Translations under genes and position numbers: made by a program
Notes under the pieces: generated by a model
Database searches by the model: none
What the model was told of the DNA's origin: nothing
What the model saw: the letters and a program-made list of their open reading frames with translations, nothing else
Shown: positions 1 to 7,641 of the stretch, piece by piece
How the letters are laid out: each line of letters begins with the position of its first letter
Position numbering within the stretch: the stretch's first letter is position 1
Assembly: GCA_000314955.1 (NCBI GenBank)
Contig: BAEM01000040.1
Span: forward strand, 1 to 64,000
DNA length: 64,000 nucleotides
Direction of reading: 5' to 3'
Origin: Paraglaciecola chathamensis S18K6
Lineage (GTDB): Bacteria > Pseudomonadota > Gammaproteobacteria > Enterobacterales > Alteromonadaceae

Positions 1-149
1 GAAAAGTTTTACAGAGGTGGGTGAAGCTGGCCTCTTTAGGTGCACAGCACCGCCCGGCTGAACGGCCGGACATGGATGTACGGACTGGGTGCCGATCATC
101 ATGGATGTGTTAACTCTGCGATAGATTCGAAGAGCAAATAAAAAGTTTT

Positions 150-239
150 GGAGAGGTGGCTGAGTGGCTGAAGGCGCACGCCTGGAAAGTGTGTTTAGGG
201 TTAAACCTAACGAGGGTTCGAATCCCTCTCTCTCCGCCA
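150..239 (+). tRNA. tRNA-Ser (anticodon GGA)
   Basis: Complete tRNA with a 7-bp acceptor stem (GGAGAGG pairing with TCTCTCC, one G-U), a long variable arm typical of class II serine tRNAs, the T-arm GGTTCGAATCC and an encoded CCA at 237-239. The anticodon GGA lies at 184-186 and reads UCC/UCU codons. The last 30 bases (210-239) are part of a direct repeat that recurs at 6505, so an integrated element supplies the present 3' end of this gene without changing it. Confidence 0.96.
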
Positions 240-250
240 TATACCATCAA
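210..250 (+). repeat. attL, left 41-bp direct repeat
   Basis: Begins ACGAGGGTTCGAATCC and ends CCATCAA; identical to 6505-6545. It includes the last 30 bases of the intact tRNA-Ser gene. Confidence 0.93.
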
Positions 251-280
251 GGCCTTGCATGACGCAGGGCCTTGTTGTTT
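248..280 (+). terminator. Terminator hairpin of tRNA-Ser
   Basis: Stem CAAGGCCTTGC (248-258) and GCAGGGCCTTG (264-274), 11 bp with one G-U, loop ATGAC, followed by the T-rich TTGTTT. It begins inside the 41-bp att repeat and ends in element DNA, so the element brings its own terminator. A second, different hairpin follows the right repeat. Confidence 0.6.
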
Positions 281-313
281 CTAGGGTTTAGCGGATTGAC
301 CTTGCGTGCCAAC

Positions 314-335
314 TGGTACAAAAGGTTGGTACAAA
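314..335 (+). promoter_or_regulatory. Paired TGGTACAAA motifs, left end (putative integrase arm sites)
   Basis: TGGTACAAA at 314-322 and 327-335, a 13-bp period. The second overlaps the A of the probable integrase ATG. The same pair with the same period occurs at 6421-6442. The symmetry suggests arm-type binding sites for the integrase and possible autorepression; this is inference. Confidence 0.55.
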
Positions 336-2092
336 TGAGTATAATGAGTTCTCCTTTCAAGCATCCAAAATCCGGTATTTACTACCTCAGAAAAGGCGTA
401 CCAAAACGTCTAGTCCCTATCATTGGGAAAGCTGTATTTAAGCAATCACTAAACACCAAAGATTTACGTGAAGCCAAAAGCCTAATCATCCCCTTGCTCG
501 CAGATGTTGATAACCAAATACGACTAGCAGAACTGCAACTCACAGACGATAGCTCACAAGAGCTCAGTTTAAGAGACTGTCAGATCATAGCTAACCGTTG
601 GTATGTTCATACAAGAGATAAGATTCAAGCTACAGATAACTATGAAGACTTTCTTGTGTACCACAATAAGGGAAATGAACACCTCCACTGGGACTCCAAT
701 GGGAAGACTTCAAGAGATGGGAATATTTATCCTCACTGGTTTGGTCTTTCTGATACGCTAAGTTTACAAGGTTCTGAAATACAACGAGCCACCAGCGCAG
801 AGTTGATGACGTTTGCCAAAGAGCTATCATCTCATATCGACTCCCAGTTAAAGAGAGATGGGCTATCAGTAAGCCATACGAGTTCTTCCTACATCAATCT
901 AGCAAAGGCGTTTTACAGTCATATCATTGATTTAGAGAAGCTCTGCTTAAGTCGTCATAGAGATAACTGGACTGATGAACCAAGAGATATGTCTTTAGCG
1001 CGTGAGCAGCTCTCTGAGGTCTCTAAAAAAGCGTCTTCTTCAAAGCAGACCATTGTTACAGAGAATAGTATTTCTAACGTCTATGAGCATTGGAGAGCGT
1101 CAGACATACTTCAAAATAAAGGGAATCAGTCTAGGCTAAAAACCCTTGATGAAACTAAGGCCAAAGTAGAGCGCTTTGTGGCTATCTTAGGGGATATGGA
1201 TGTTACGACTATCAGTAAGAGCGATATCGTTAAGTTTAGGGATATTCTTTTACAACTCCCCAAGAATAGAACTCAAGCCGTTAAGAGCATGACTATTTCT
1301 AAGCAAATTCAATTCGCTGAGACTAGTTGTTCGAAACTCCTATCACCAAAAACCGTAGCAAATGCAATTAAACAGATATCTCCAGTGTTTACCTATGCGG
1401 TAGAGATGGGATTAATCTCGTTTAACCCTACGTTTGGGGTATCTGTTAAGAATACTCAAAAGAAAACTGAGGTAGATATAGCGGGTAGGGGATATACACC
1501 TAAAGACATAGAGAAGTTGTTTGCTGATGAGCTGTTTACTAAGGTCTCATCAAGTCTCACATATGGATTGGCTTGCTATTGGGTTCCTCTACTTTGTAGA
1601 TATACAGGTGCAAGGTTGTCTGAGATAGCTCAACTAGACCGCTCAGATATAGGGTGTAATGAAGAGGGAATTCAATATCTAAATATTCGTAGAGGTGAAG
1701 GTCAAAGTATTAAGACTGATTCTTCTTTGAGGCATATCCCAGTACCTGCTCACATACTTGAGTTAGGCTTCTTAGACTATGTCGATAAGGCAAAAGGAAG
1801 ACTATTTCCAGATCTCACTATAGGCACCTACGGTAGAGCGTCAGGGGCTTTTAGCAAGTGGTGGAGTGCTCGCGTCAAATCAAAAGGAATATCCATCAGT
1901 CAACCTACACATGCCTTTAGACACACCTTTAAGACTGATATGAGAGCCTTAGGTATCTCAGACAGCGTGAGTGATGCTATTACAGGTCATGCCGCTAAGT
2001 CTGAAGGTGGTCGTTATGGCTCAGTGCCACTCAAGACCAAGAAGGAAGCTATCGATAGGTTGAATCGATTGGATGTAGTCAGGATTTATTGA
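335..2092 (+). CDS. Tyrosine recombinase/integrase of the tRNA-Ser element
   Basis: Site-specific recombinase expected to cut and join the att sites in tRNA-Ser. From ATG 335 it is 585 aa. The N-terminus (about 10-45, SGIYYLRKGVPKRL) is the short module found on many tRNA-targeting integrases. The C-terminal catalytic domain shows R427 (TGARLSE), H526 and R529 (HAFRHTF), H552 (GHAAKS) and the nucleophile Y561 (GRYGS), so the active site looks complete. An in-frame start at 272 would add 21 residues read from the tRNA terminator and first arm motif, so I prefer 335 (or 344); neither has a clear ribosome site. The long middle part (about 60-330) is not recognised in detail. It lies next to attL and reads inward, the usual arrangement. 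Confidence 0.93.
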   Translation: MSIMSSPFKHPKSGIYYLRKGVPKRLVPIIGKAVFKQSLNTKDLREAKSLIIPLLADVDNQIRLAELQLTDDSSQELSLRDCQIIANRWYVHTRDKIQATDNYEDFLVYHNKGNEHLHWDSNGKTSRDGNIYPHWFGLSDTLSLQGSEIQRATSAELMTFAKELSSHIDSQLKRDGLSVSHTSSSYINLAKAFYSHIIDLEKLCLSRHRDNWTDEPRDMSLAREQLSEVSKKASSSKQTIVTENSISNVYEHWRASDILQNKGNQSRLKTLDETKAKVERFVAILGDMDVTTISKSDIVKFRDILLQLPKNRTQAVKSMTISKQIQFAETSCSKLLSPKTVANAIKQISPVFTYAVEMGLISFNPTFGVSVKNTQKKTEVDIAGRGYTPKDIEKLFADELFTKVSSSLTYGLACYWVPLLCRYTGARLSEIAQLDRSDIGCNEEGIQYLNIRRGEGQSIKTDSSLRHIPVPAHILELGFLDYVDKAKGRLFPDLTIGTYGRASGAFSKWWSARVKSKGISISQPTHAFRHTFKTDMRALGISDSVSDAITGHAAKSEGGRYGSVPLKTKKEAIDRLNRLDVVRIY

Positions 2093-2216
2093 GCTGCTTT
2101 ATTCAAGACTAATTGAATACTTACAGGCGCACGGCTAATTTTATGCTTTGAGATTCTAGACATAGCTGTTTAAGTTAGTAATATGCCCTTTTAAAATCAA
2201 AGGATATGAGAAAATT

Positions 2217-3125
2217 ATGACGCAAGAGAATCAATTGGATGAGAACCACCAACCTAGTGTTATTGCTTTTAATTACAATAACAACAAGACAAAAGCGGTC
2301 CTAACTTTAAAAGGCATTATTGACGGAGTACTGGCTGACGTTTCATTAAATGAAGTCGAGATTACCTATCTAAAAGCATGGTGTAGCAACGATACCTTTG
2401 ATTTTAATGATGGTGATTTTATAGATATCAAAGAGCAAATAGAGGACATTCTTGAAGACGGGATTATCACGTCCTCTGAGCAAAAAGATATTCAACAAAT
2501 GCTGAAAGACATCCTTGAGTATTGTTCTGACACTGACGCCCCTACAAGAGAGTCTGTCAATTACCTTCTAGGCTTCCTTAGTGGTATCAGCGCTGACGAC
2601 GTACTTAATGATGATGAAATATACAAGCTAAGGGATCACCTTTCAGGTGACACAGATCTCGTAAAGCAATGGCCTGCAAATGCATTGAAAGCTAGGTTAG
2701 ATGATGCTTTAGAAGATGGGATAATTGATGATAGTGAAAGACACGATCTGATGAGTCTCGTAAAGGCTGTTTCAGGACAATCCTTTATAGATACTGGTCT
2801 TGCTTATGGAATGTCTGCGGATTTTTCAACAAGTAACGACAACCTCCTTAAATTAAATGGTTTAAATGTTTGTTTCACAGGTACTTTTATTAGTGGCTCA
2901 CGTAACAAGCAGAAAGAAGTTGCAACTAAATTTGGTGCAATAGTGGTTCCTAGAGTAACTCGAAAGGTTGATGTTTTAGTATTAGGTTCAGTGGCTAGCA
3001 GAGACTGGAAGTTTTCTAGTTATGGCAGAAAAATAGAGGCTGTGTTAAGTAATCGAAATGGTGGGTCAACTACAGAAATTATTAATGAAGAGCTATGGAA
3101 TATCATCACCTGTAACAGCATCTAA
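2217..3125 (+). CDS. BRCT-domain protein with duplicated acidic helical repeat
   Basis: 302 aa. The C-terminus (about 212-300, from LNGLNVCFTGTF) is a BRCT domain like those of NAD-dependent DNA ligase or exonuclease-type proteins, which bind DNA ends or phosphopeptides. The N-terminal two thirds contain two similar acidic helical units (about 30-97 and 115-182); each has a LxDALEDGIID-like stretch ending in S(E)xxD and recalls TerB-like folds. No catalytic motif is visible and no ligase or nuclease domain is attached. It sits between the integrase and the serine recombinase on the same strand, 124 bp after the integrase. A role in DNA-end recognition for the element or for defence is inference. 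Confidence 0.8.
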   Translation: MTQENQLDENHQPSVIAFNYNNNKTKAVLTLKGIIDGVLADVSLNEVEITYLKAWCSNDTFDFNDGDFIDIKEQIEDILEDGIITSSEQKDIQQMLKDILEYCSDTDAPTRESVNYLLGFLSGISADDVLNDDEIYKLRDHLSGDTDLVKQWPANALKARLDDALEDGIIDDSERHDLMSLVKAVSGQSFIDTGLAYGMSADFSTSNDNLLKLNGLNVCFTGTFISGSRNKQKEVATKFGAIVVPRVTRKVDVLVLGSVASRDWKFSSYGRKIEAVLSNRNGGSTTEIINEELWNIITCNSI

Positions 3126-3439
3126 TAGTCCCTGTATTACCTCCTAACCTTGTCTAAACAGATAATTGCCCCTCTATCTCTCTTCTGAACGATGGGGGGA
3201 TACTGGAGGTACTCTTTATCCATAACGATTGCGTCGTTCCCTTATTTTCAAACAAAACGTTATCTTGAAAAGCTCGTTTTTTAGTCATTACTTCAAATAG
3301 CCACCAGCTCTCACTGTTCTCTTTAGACCATGCTAAATAGGTACAGGTAGTTAGGTACAATAATCGTTCCTATTTAAGTTGTTTTCTATTTATGAATACA
3401 ATAGAATCTCAAAGTCTTAAATGTATAAAGGAACACCTC
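3126..3439. other. Intergenic region before the serine recombinase
   Basis: 314 bp without a convincing gene. It contains GGTACA at 3340-3345 and 3354-3359 (14-bp period), resembling the terminal TGGTACAAA pairs but less exact, and an AAAGGA ribosome site just before GTG 3440. No clear promoter or terminator seen. Confidence 0.5.
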
Positions 3440-4018
3440 GTGAGTAAACATCAAACAGTCGCATACATCAGGGTCTCATCAGTTCAGCAAAACACTGATA
3501 GACAGCTGGTGGGTATTGAGCGCGACAAAGAGTTTATCGAGAAGGTTTCCGCTAAGGACACTAAGAGGCCACAGCTGAAGGCCCTATTAGAGCATGTACG
3601 CGACGGTGACATTGTAGTTGTACACTCAATGGATAGGCTTGCCCGTAATACTAAAGACCTCTTAGAGATCGTTGAGGGGCTTAAAATCAAAGGGGTGAGT
3701 GTAAGGTTCATTAAAGAGAACCTTTCGTTTACCGCTGGTGCTGACAATTCAATGAGTAACTTAATGTTGACCATGTTAGGTGCTATTGCTCAGTTTGAAC
3801 GTGAGCTAATGCTTGAGCGTCAGCGTGAAGGTATTGAATCAGCTAAACAGAAGGGGTTGTATAAGGGACGTAAAGCCAGCATTGATAGAGCCTCAATAAT
3901 GGCTGACATCAACAATGGTCTATCTGTACGAAAGACAGCCACAAAGCATGGCATTGCAGTTAGCTCAGTCAGTCGAATAATTAAAGCATTAAAAGTAGAT
4001 TATCCATCATCAACATAA
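3440..4018 (+). CDS. Serine recombinase (resolvase/invertase family)
   Basis: Small serine recombinase, 192 aa from GTG 3440. N-terminal catalytic domain with nucleophile S13 in YIRVSS, the conserved DRLARN motif and the long E-helix region (QFERELMLERQREGI). A short C-terminal helix-turn-helix (SVRKTATKHGIAVSSVSRII) would bind DNA. GTG 3440 is preferred over ATG 3392 because AAAGGA lies 7 bp upstream and the catalytic domain begins directly after it; the longer form would add 16 residues. Family members resolve or invert DNA between short sites. It is not needed for tRNA integration, so it may serve resolution, inversion within the element, or replicon maintenance. Confidence 0.92.
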   Translation: MSKHQTVAYIRVSSVQQNTDRQLVGIERDKEFIEKVSAKDTKRPQLKALLEHVRDGDIVVVHSMDRLARNTKDLLEIVEGLKIKGVSVRFIKENLSFTAGADNSMSNLMLTMLGAIAQFERELMLERQREGIESAKQKGLYKGRKASIDRASIMADINNGLSVRKTATKHGIAVSSVSRIIKALKVDYPSST

Positions 4019-4222
4019 TCAACTAGAAGTCGTTAAATTTAAGTCTCAGTGGGTTACTAGAAATTCCATTAACCGGATAGAAGTAATCTTCATTGACAGC
4101 TGATGCCCATTTAAACATTCGTTTAGAGCTTCTATTAGCTAGTAGAACAGAGATCTTGTTTATTATCCTATGACTTAAATAAAACCTATCCAACTAACAT
4201 CGCACAAAGGAAAACTAGATAA

Positions 4223-5098
4223 ATGGCAAAGCTAAAACCTGTTACATGCAGAGAATGTGGTCATCGAAGAGTGAAAGCTCTAGTGACACACCCCATAACA
4301 GGAAAGCAAAGGCGTACCACCGTTAAGTTATGTCAAGAATGTCATAGCAAGACCATTGACTATCCATTTTTTAACAGCTCGTTTGGGCAGTGGCTACGAA
4401 GAGCGTTCCAGCGTCAGTGTACTAACTCTATCCCAAGGGATACTCACGAATTGAGAGGTATTCTTTATCTCTGGAAGTTCTACCGTATTGCATGTGGTTT
4501 TCATAGCGATGGTGAAGAGGTCTCAAAGACCTACGATTATCAGCTCTGCCACATAGATCCTGTTAAAGGAGATGATGGCTCTGTAGGACGCCTTGTTTCA
4601 TCAAATCTTATTATTGCTCCTGCTAAATTGAACAGGGAATTGTCAAATATACCTTACCCTTATACCAGCAGGGAATCAGTTTCATTAGGTGACTCGATAA
4701 GTGATGATAACTTCGTGTCGATTTGCCGCGAGCGCTACGATATCCCTCTATTAATTTCTGAGTTTTGCTTAATGCCGGTAAAACGTGGGAAAGACTTACC
4801 TGTGTTCAAATCTAACGGAGTAGATGTCGCTACCACGCTTTCTAAGGAGCTAAAGCGCTTAGGTTACCCAATCAGTCATATTATACCTATGGTTGTTGGC
4901 GCGGAAGAAAGGGCAATTGATATCTATGATACCTTCTTCAAAGTTGGAGGTACGCTTGCCTGTAATTTACTAATTAAAGATGGCATGAAGTGCGCTAGCT
5001 CATGGATTGAATACGATTTTTTAACTCCTTATGAGCGCAACAAGCTCAATAAAGCAAAGCGTGAAACTCGTAAGAATGAAGAAGAGGAATGGTGGTAA
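4223..5098 (+). CDS. Zinc-ribbon protein with HNH-like motif
   Basis: 291 aa, not assigned to a named family. Two CxxC pairs (C9/C12 and C37/C40) form an N-terminal zinc ribbon. Further on, LCHIDP (C109, H110), then N128 and N137 in NLIIAPAKLN, match the order of HNH-type nucleases (H, then N in a following helix). This makes a divergent HNH endonuclease plausible but unproven. The last ~20 residues are highly charged (KRETRKNEEEEWW). It is the last rightward gene of the element and faces the AbiH gene. Alternatives are a transcription-related zinc protein or a phage-type protein. Confidence 0.7.
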   Translation: MAKLKPVTCRECGHRRVKALVTHPITGKQRRTTVKLCQECHSKTIDYPFFNSSFGQWLRRAFQRQCTNSIPRDTHELRGILYLWKFYRIACGFHSDGEEVSKTYDYQLCHIDPVKGDDGSVGRLVSSNLIIAPAKLNRELSNIPYPYTSRESVSLGDSISDDNFVSICRERYDIPLLISEFCLMPVKRGKDLPVFKSNGVDVATTLSKELKRLGYPISHIIPMVVGAEERAIDIYDTFFKVGGTLACNLLIKDGMKCASSWIEYDFLTPYERNKLNKAKRETRKNEEEEWW

Positions 5099-5273
5099 TC
5101 CTATCCTAAAGTTAACTTGCTTGGGTTGCCTCTAGGCCTTTCTACGTGTGGGCCTGCGGGTTTTTCTTGCCGTGCAGTATTTCCGTCGATGTCTCGATAT
5201 TTAGTGGCGGTGGACGGTAAGAAATCATAATGGATAGAATTCCTATCACTACTATCAGGCTGATGAAGGGAAA

Positions 5274-6278
5274 TTAAATTTTTAGTAAGTCGAACATTTT
5301 TGAATTATATGAGATGAAGACTTTGTTGCTAATATCTTGATCGAGCGAGTTTCTAAAAAGCCTTTTGACTACTTCTCGTCTGAGGCGTTCAGCTCTCTGA
5401 GATTTCAAAGGATCGATTAATTCGTTGTATTCAAAAATTACTAACCTGCAATTCCTCGTAGTCAGTTCGTTTGCAATTTTGTCCCACCAAATTTGATCAG
5501 TTTCCCCCATTGATGAGCCGAATATACAGATCAAATCTGCTTGCTCTAAAGTTCTTTCACAAGTGCTCTCCAAGCCGTGTCTCTGGGCTAAATTGCACTT
5601 TGATTTGACTATCTGGTCAGTAATGTCGATATTATTTTGAAAGCCTTTATTCTCTATCTGAGTTGTATCGTTGACTCCTAACACCATATTTTCTACGACT
5701 GAGCCATGTACGTGACATATAGAATTCAACCGATAATCGACCTGACCTGTAATTCGCTTGAAATTTAATCCAGTAAGGAAGTTATCACCGTCTTCTAAAC
5801 CAAGGATAGACTCAATAGTATTTGTGTAGTTGAAACTGATAATATCGAAGTAATTTGGAACTGTTCTTATAGTTTTATAGTATTCTTGGAGACTTATTTT
5901 ATCTCTATGTGTAATAAAGTTTTCTGGGTGGAATAAGTGCTCAAAGAAAAGGTCGTGGTCAATACTTGTGATACCATTTTTAGAAGAGTCTTGCTGAATG
6001 CCTTTTAGATATAGGGCTAATTTATCTATGATATTGCCATGCACGCTATCAAATTCTTCTAGGGTGCTGAGCTGATTCATATACGACCCAAACTTAAGTT
6101 CCAAATCAGCCCATAGTTTGCCGTCCTCATCGAGGTCAGCTTTGAGTCTTTTTTTAAAATCTAATACAGCACTATCGTTTTCTTCTTGGGACATGTAGTA
6201 CTTAAAAAAATCTGAATATTTCGTTTTTAAACCAAGATTTATGTCGAAGCCGTTTCCTATCAAATATACAACTTTCAT
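5274..6278 (-). CDS. AbiH-family abortive infection protein
   Basis: 334 aa. The N-terminal signature IGNGFDINLGLKTKYSDFF (about 7-25) is the hallmark of AbiH-type proteins, first known from lactococcal phage abortive infection. Further family-like stretches are IISFNYTNTIE, CHVHGS and LICIFGSSMGETDQIWW near the C-terminus, the last resembling a Rossmann-like nucleotide pocket. A mechanism has not been established to my knowledge. It is the only leftward gene of the element and lies beside attR, a usual cargo position for a defence gene. The start at 6278 has AAGGA upstream with a long 13-nt gap. Length agrees with the family. Confidence 0.88.
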   Translation of the reverse strand: MKVVYLIGNGFDINLGLKTKYSDFFKYYMSQEENDSAVLDFKKRLKADLDEDGKLWADLELKFGSYMNQLSTLEEFDSVHGNIIDKLALYLKGIQQDSSKNGITSIDHDLFFEHLFHPENFITHRDKISLQEYYKTIRTVPNYFDIISFNYTNTIESILGLEDGDNFLTGLNFKRITGQVDYRLNSICHVHGSVVENMVLGVNDTTQIENKGFQNNIDITDQIVKSKCNLAQRHGLESTCERTLEQADLICIFGSSMGETDQIWWDKIANELTTRNCRLVIFEYNELIDPLKSQRAERLRREVVKRLFRNSLDQDISNKVFISYNSKMFDLLKI

Positions 6279-6420
6279 TAATTCAAATTATTCCTTATCT
6301 TACAACAGTATACCCTGTTACTAGAGAGCGTATATCACAGCGCAAACTCGTATTATCCTCATAACAACGTTCGCGGGTCAATGAAGTAAAGACATTTAAA
6401 TGTATATCTTCGAAAGTTGT

Positions 6421-6442
6421 TGGTACAAAGAAGTGGTACAAA
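6421..6442 (+). promoter_or_regulatory. Paired TGGTACAAA motifs, right end (putative integrase arm sites)
   Basis: TGGTACAAA at 6421-6429 and 6434-6442, a 13-bp period as at the left end and about 62 bp inside the att repeat (64 bp on the left). Confidence 0.55.
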
Positions 6443-6504
6443 GCTGGTTAATGTTGTACATTTAACTTATTGTTTTAATTGATTTTATTGTTGGTATCGC
6501 ATTC

Positions 6505-6545
6505 ACGAGGGTTCGAATCCCTCTCTCTCCGCCATATACCATCAA
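6505..6545 (+). repeat. attR, right 41-bp direct repeat with tRNA-Ser 3' remnant
   Basis: Identical to 210-250; 6505-6534 is the detached 3' end of the original tRNA-Ser gene. It is followed by a hairpin AAAGCC (6544-6549) / GGCTTT (6562-6567), probably the terminator the tRNA had before insertion. Confidence 0.92.
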
Positions 6546-6826
6546 AGCCTTGCACTCACTGGGCTTTTAGTTGAAGAGCATCAAGGGGGATTTGCGGCTG
6601 TTTTTGAAGCCAGAGAGGTAAACATTTTCGTTTACTAATTGTAAAGTGTTCTTTTGTCTCGGTTTATGTGTAATTTAAGTAAACGATATCATTTATTGGG
6701 ATGGCTGCACTCATAGAAACTCTAAGCTTTAGGCGATCAGTTTGATGCTGTTAAAGTGTGCTTCATCATGTGACCTCGCCTGTAGTTAGGTAGATTTTAA
6801 TAATCACAATCCCCATTGCTTTTGTT
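6546..6826. other. Junction region right of the integrative element
   Basis: Beyond attR: a hairpin AAAGCC/GGCTTT (6544-6567), probably the pre-insertion tRNA terminator, then about 250 bp before the YafY-type gene with no recognisable gene or repeat. Confidence 0.5.
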
Positions 6827-7519
6827 CTAAGTGTCTTCCTCTTCCTTCACCATCTTCAAGTAAGTTGCTAGGCTTTTGTCTTTTTCGTCTTTATAACGGG
6901 TATTGAGTTTTGTGAATTCAGATATTCGGTCTAGGCGAAAGTTTCTAAATGCATTTCTTAATTCGCACCAGCCGGTGAGTAACCAAATTGGACTAAAAGA
7001 AATCAGTGCTAGGGGGCGAACTACCCGCGTACTTTGCTGCTCGTTTAGATCTAAATAGCTGAAGCTCACTAGGTGTTTGCGTCTTATGCATTCTCGCACC
7101 TCGGTAAAGTTTACCTCCCATGGGATTTTATAGCGGCTGGGGGCTGAGAATGTACTAATTTGGTGTAGCTCGTTGATTAAAGGGGCAGGCAAGGTAGCTT
7201 GAATTTTTTTATAGGCACTTTGCGCTTTTTCAGCAAATTTTTCGTCGGTCCAGTTGCTCACCATACTGATACCTAAGGCTATCGCTTCTAATTCATCTGC
7301 ATCGAACATAATGGGAGGCAAGTGATATTTTTTATCGATCACGTAACCCACGCCTGCTTCTCCCAAAATAGGCACGCCGGAATTAATCAAGTCTTGAATA
7401 TCGCGATAGATTGTTCTGTGACTTACTTCAAATGTTTCAGCTAGCGTCTGTGCTGTAACTGCTTGGTGCATTCTGCGTAAGTGATGAACAATATCGTTTA
7501 GTCTGTCGGCTTTGCGCAT
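6827..7519 (-). CDS. YafY-type HTH/WYL transcriptional regulator
   Basis: 230 aa. An N-terminal winged HTH_11-type domain (about 5-60, TAQTLAETFEVSHRTIYRDIQDL) is followed by a WYL ligand-binding domain (about 130-210, with PLALISFSPIWLLTGWCELR and a conserved FRLDRIS). Such proteins are one-component regulators, often repressors of a neighbouring gene. It is divergent from the VOC protein at 7642; the gap contains a perfect 10-bp inverted repeat at 7568-7592, a likely operator for both. The ligand is unknown. Confidence 0.9.
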   Translation of the reverse strand: MRKADRLNDIVHHLRRMHQAVTAQTLAETFEVSHRTIYRDIQDLINSGVPILGEAGVGYVIDKKYHLPPIMFDADELEAIALGISMVSNWTDEKFAEKAQSAYKKIQATLPAPLINELHQISTFSAPSRYKIPWEVNFTEVRECIRRKHLVSFSYLDLNEQQSTRVVRPLALISFSPIWLLTGWCELRNAFRNFRLDRISEFTKLNTRYKDEKDKSLATYLKMVKEEEDT

Positions 7520-7567
7520 GTGTTATTACATCGGCGTTATGAATGTTTGACGTTATTTTAGGCAAAC

Positions 7568-7592
7568 ACTACTGACATTAGCTGTCAGTAGT
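7568..7592. promoter_or_regulatory. Perfect palindrome between divergent genes (putative operator)
   Basis: ACTACTGACA (7568-7577), 5-bp spacer, TGTCAGTAGT (7583-7592). It lies 49 bp from each flanking start, well placed for control of both genes by the YafY-type regulator. Confidence 0.6.
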
Positions 7593-7641
7593 CAATGGCT
7601 ACTATGTGGTTGCGTTAAATAATAACTTACAGGAGAGCGCA

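Larger units (their letters stand above)
210..6545. mobile_element. Integrative element in tRNA-Ser, about 6.3 kb
   Basis: Seen: a 41-bp perfect direct repeat, covering the T-arm to CCA of tRNA-Ser plus 11 bp downstream, at 210-250 and 6505-6545. With one mismatch it extends 9 bp more. The interval holds a tyrosine recombinase next to the left repeat, a BRCT protein, a serine recombinase, a zinc-ribbon/HNH-like protein and an AbiH-type protein. Paired TGGTACAAA motifs with the same 13-bp spacing lie inside both ends. Integration into a tRNA 3' end by a tyrosine recombinase is classic for genomic islands. No relaxase, conjugation gene, capsid gene or replication gene is visible, so it would be mobilised only by its integrase, or it is satellite-like. 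Confidence 0.93.

Noticed and set aside
3154-3360. Minus-strand 68-codon frame between BRCT and recombinase genes
   Set aside because: No ribosome site, no recognisable domain, and it covers likely regulatory sequence.
5125-5160. AGGCC...GGGCCT hairpin between the HNH-like and AbiH genes as terminator
   Set aside because: Short, imperfect stem with an interrupted T-run; too weak to call.
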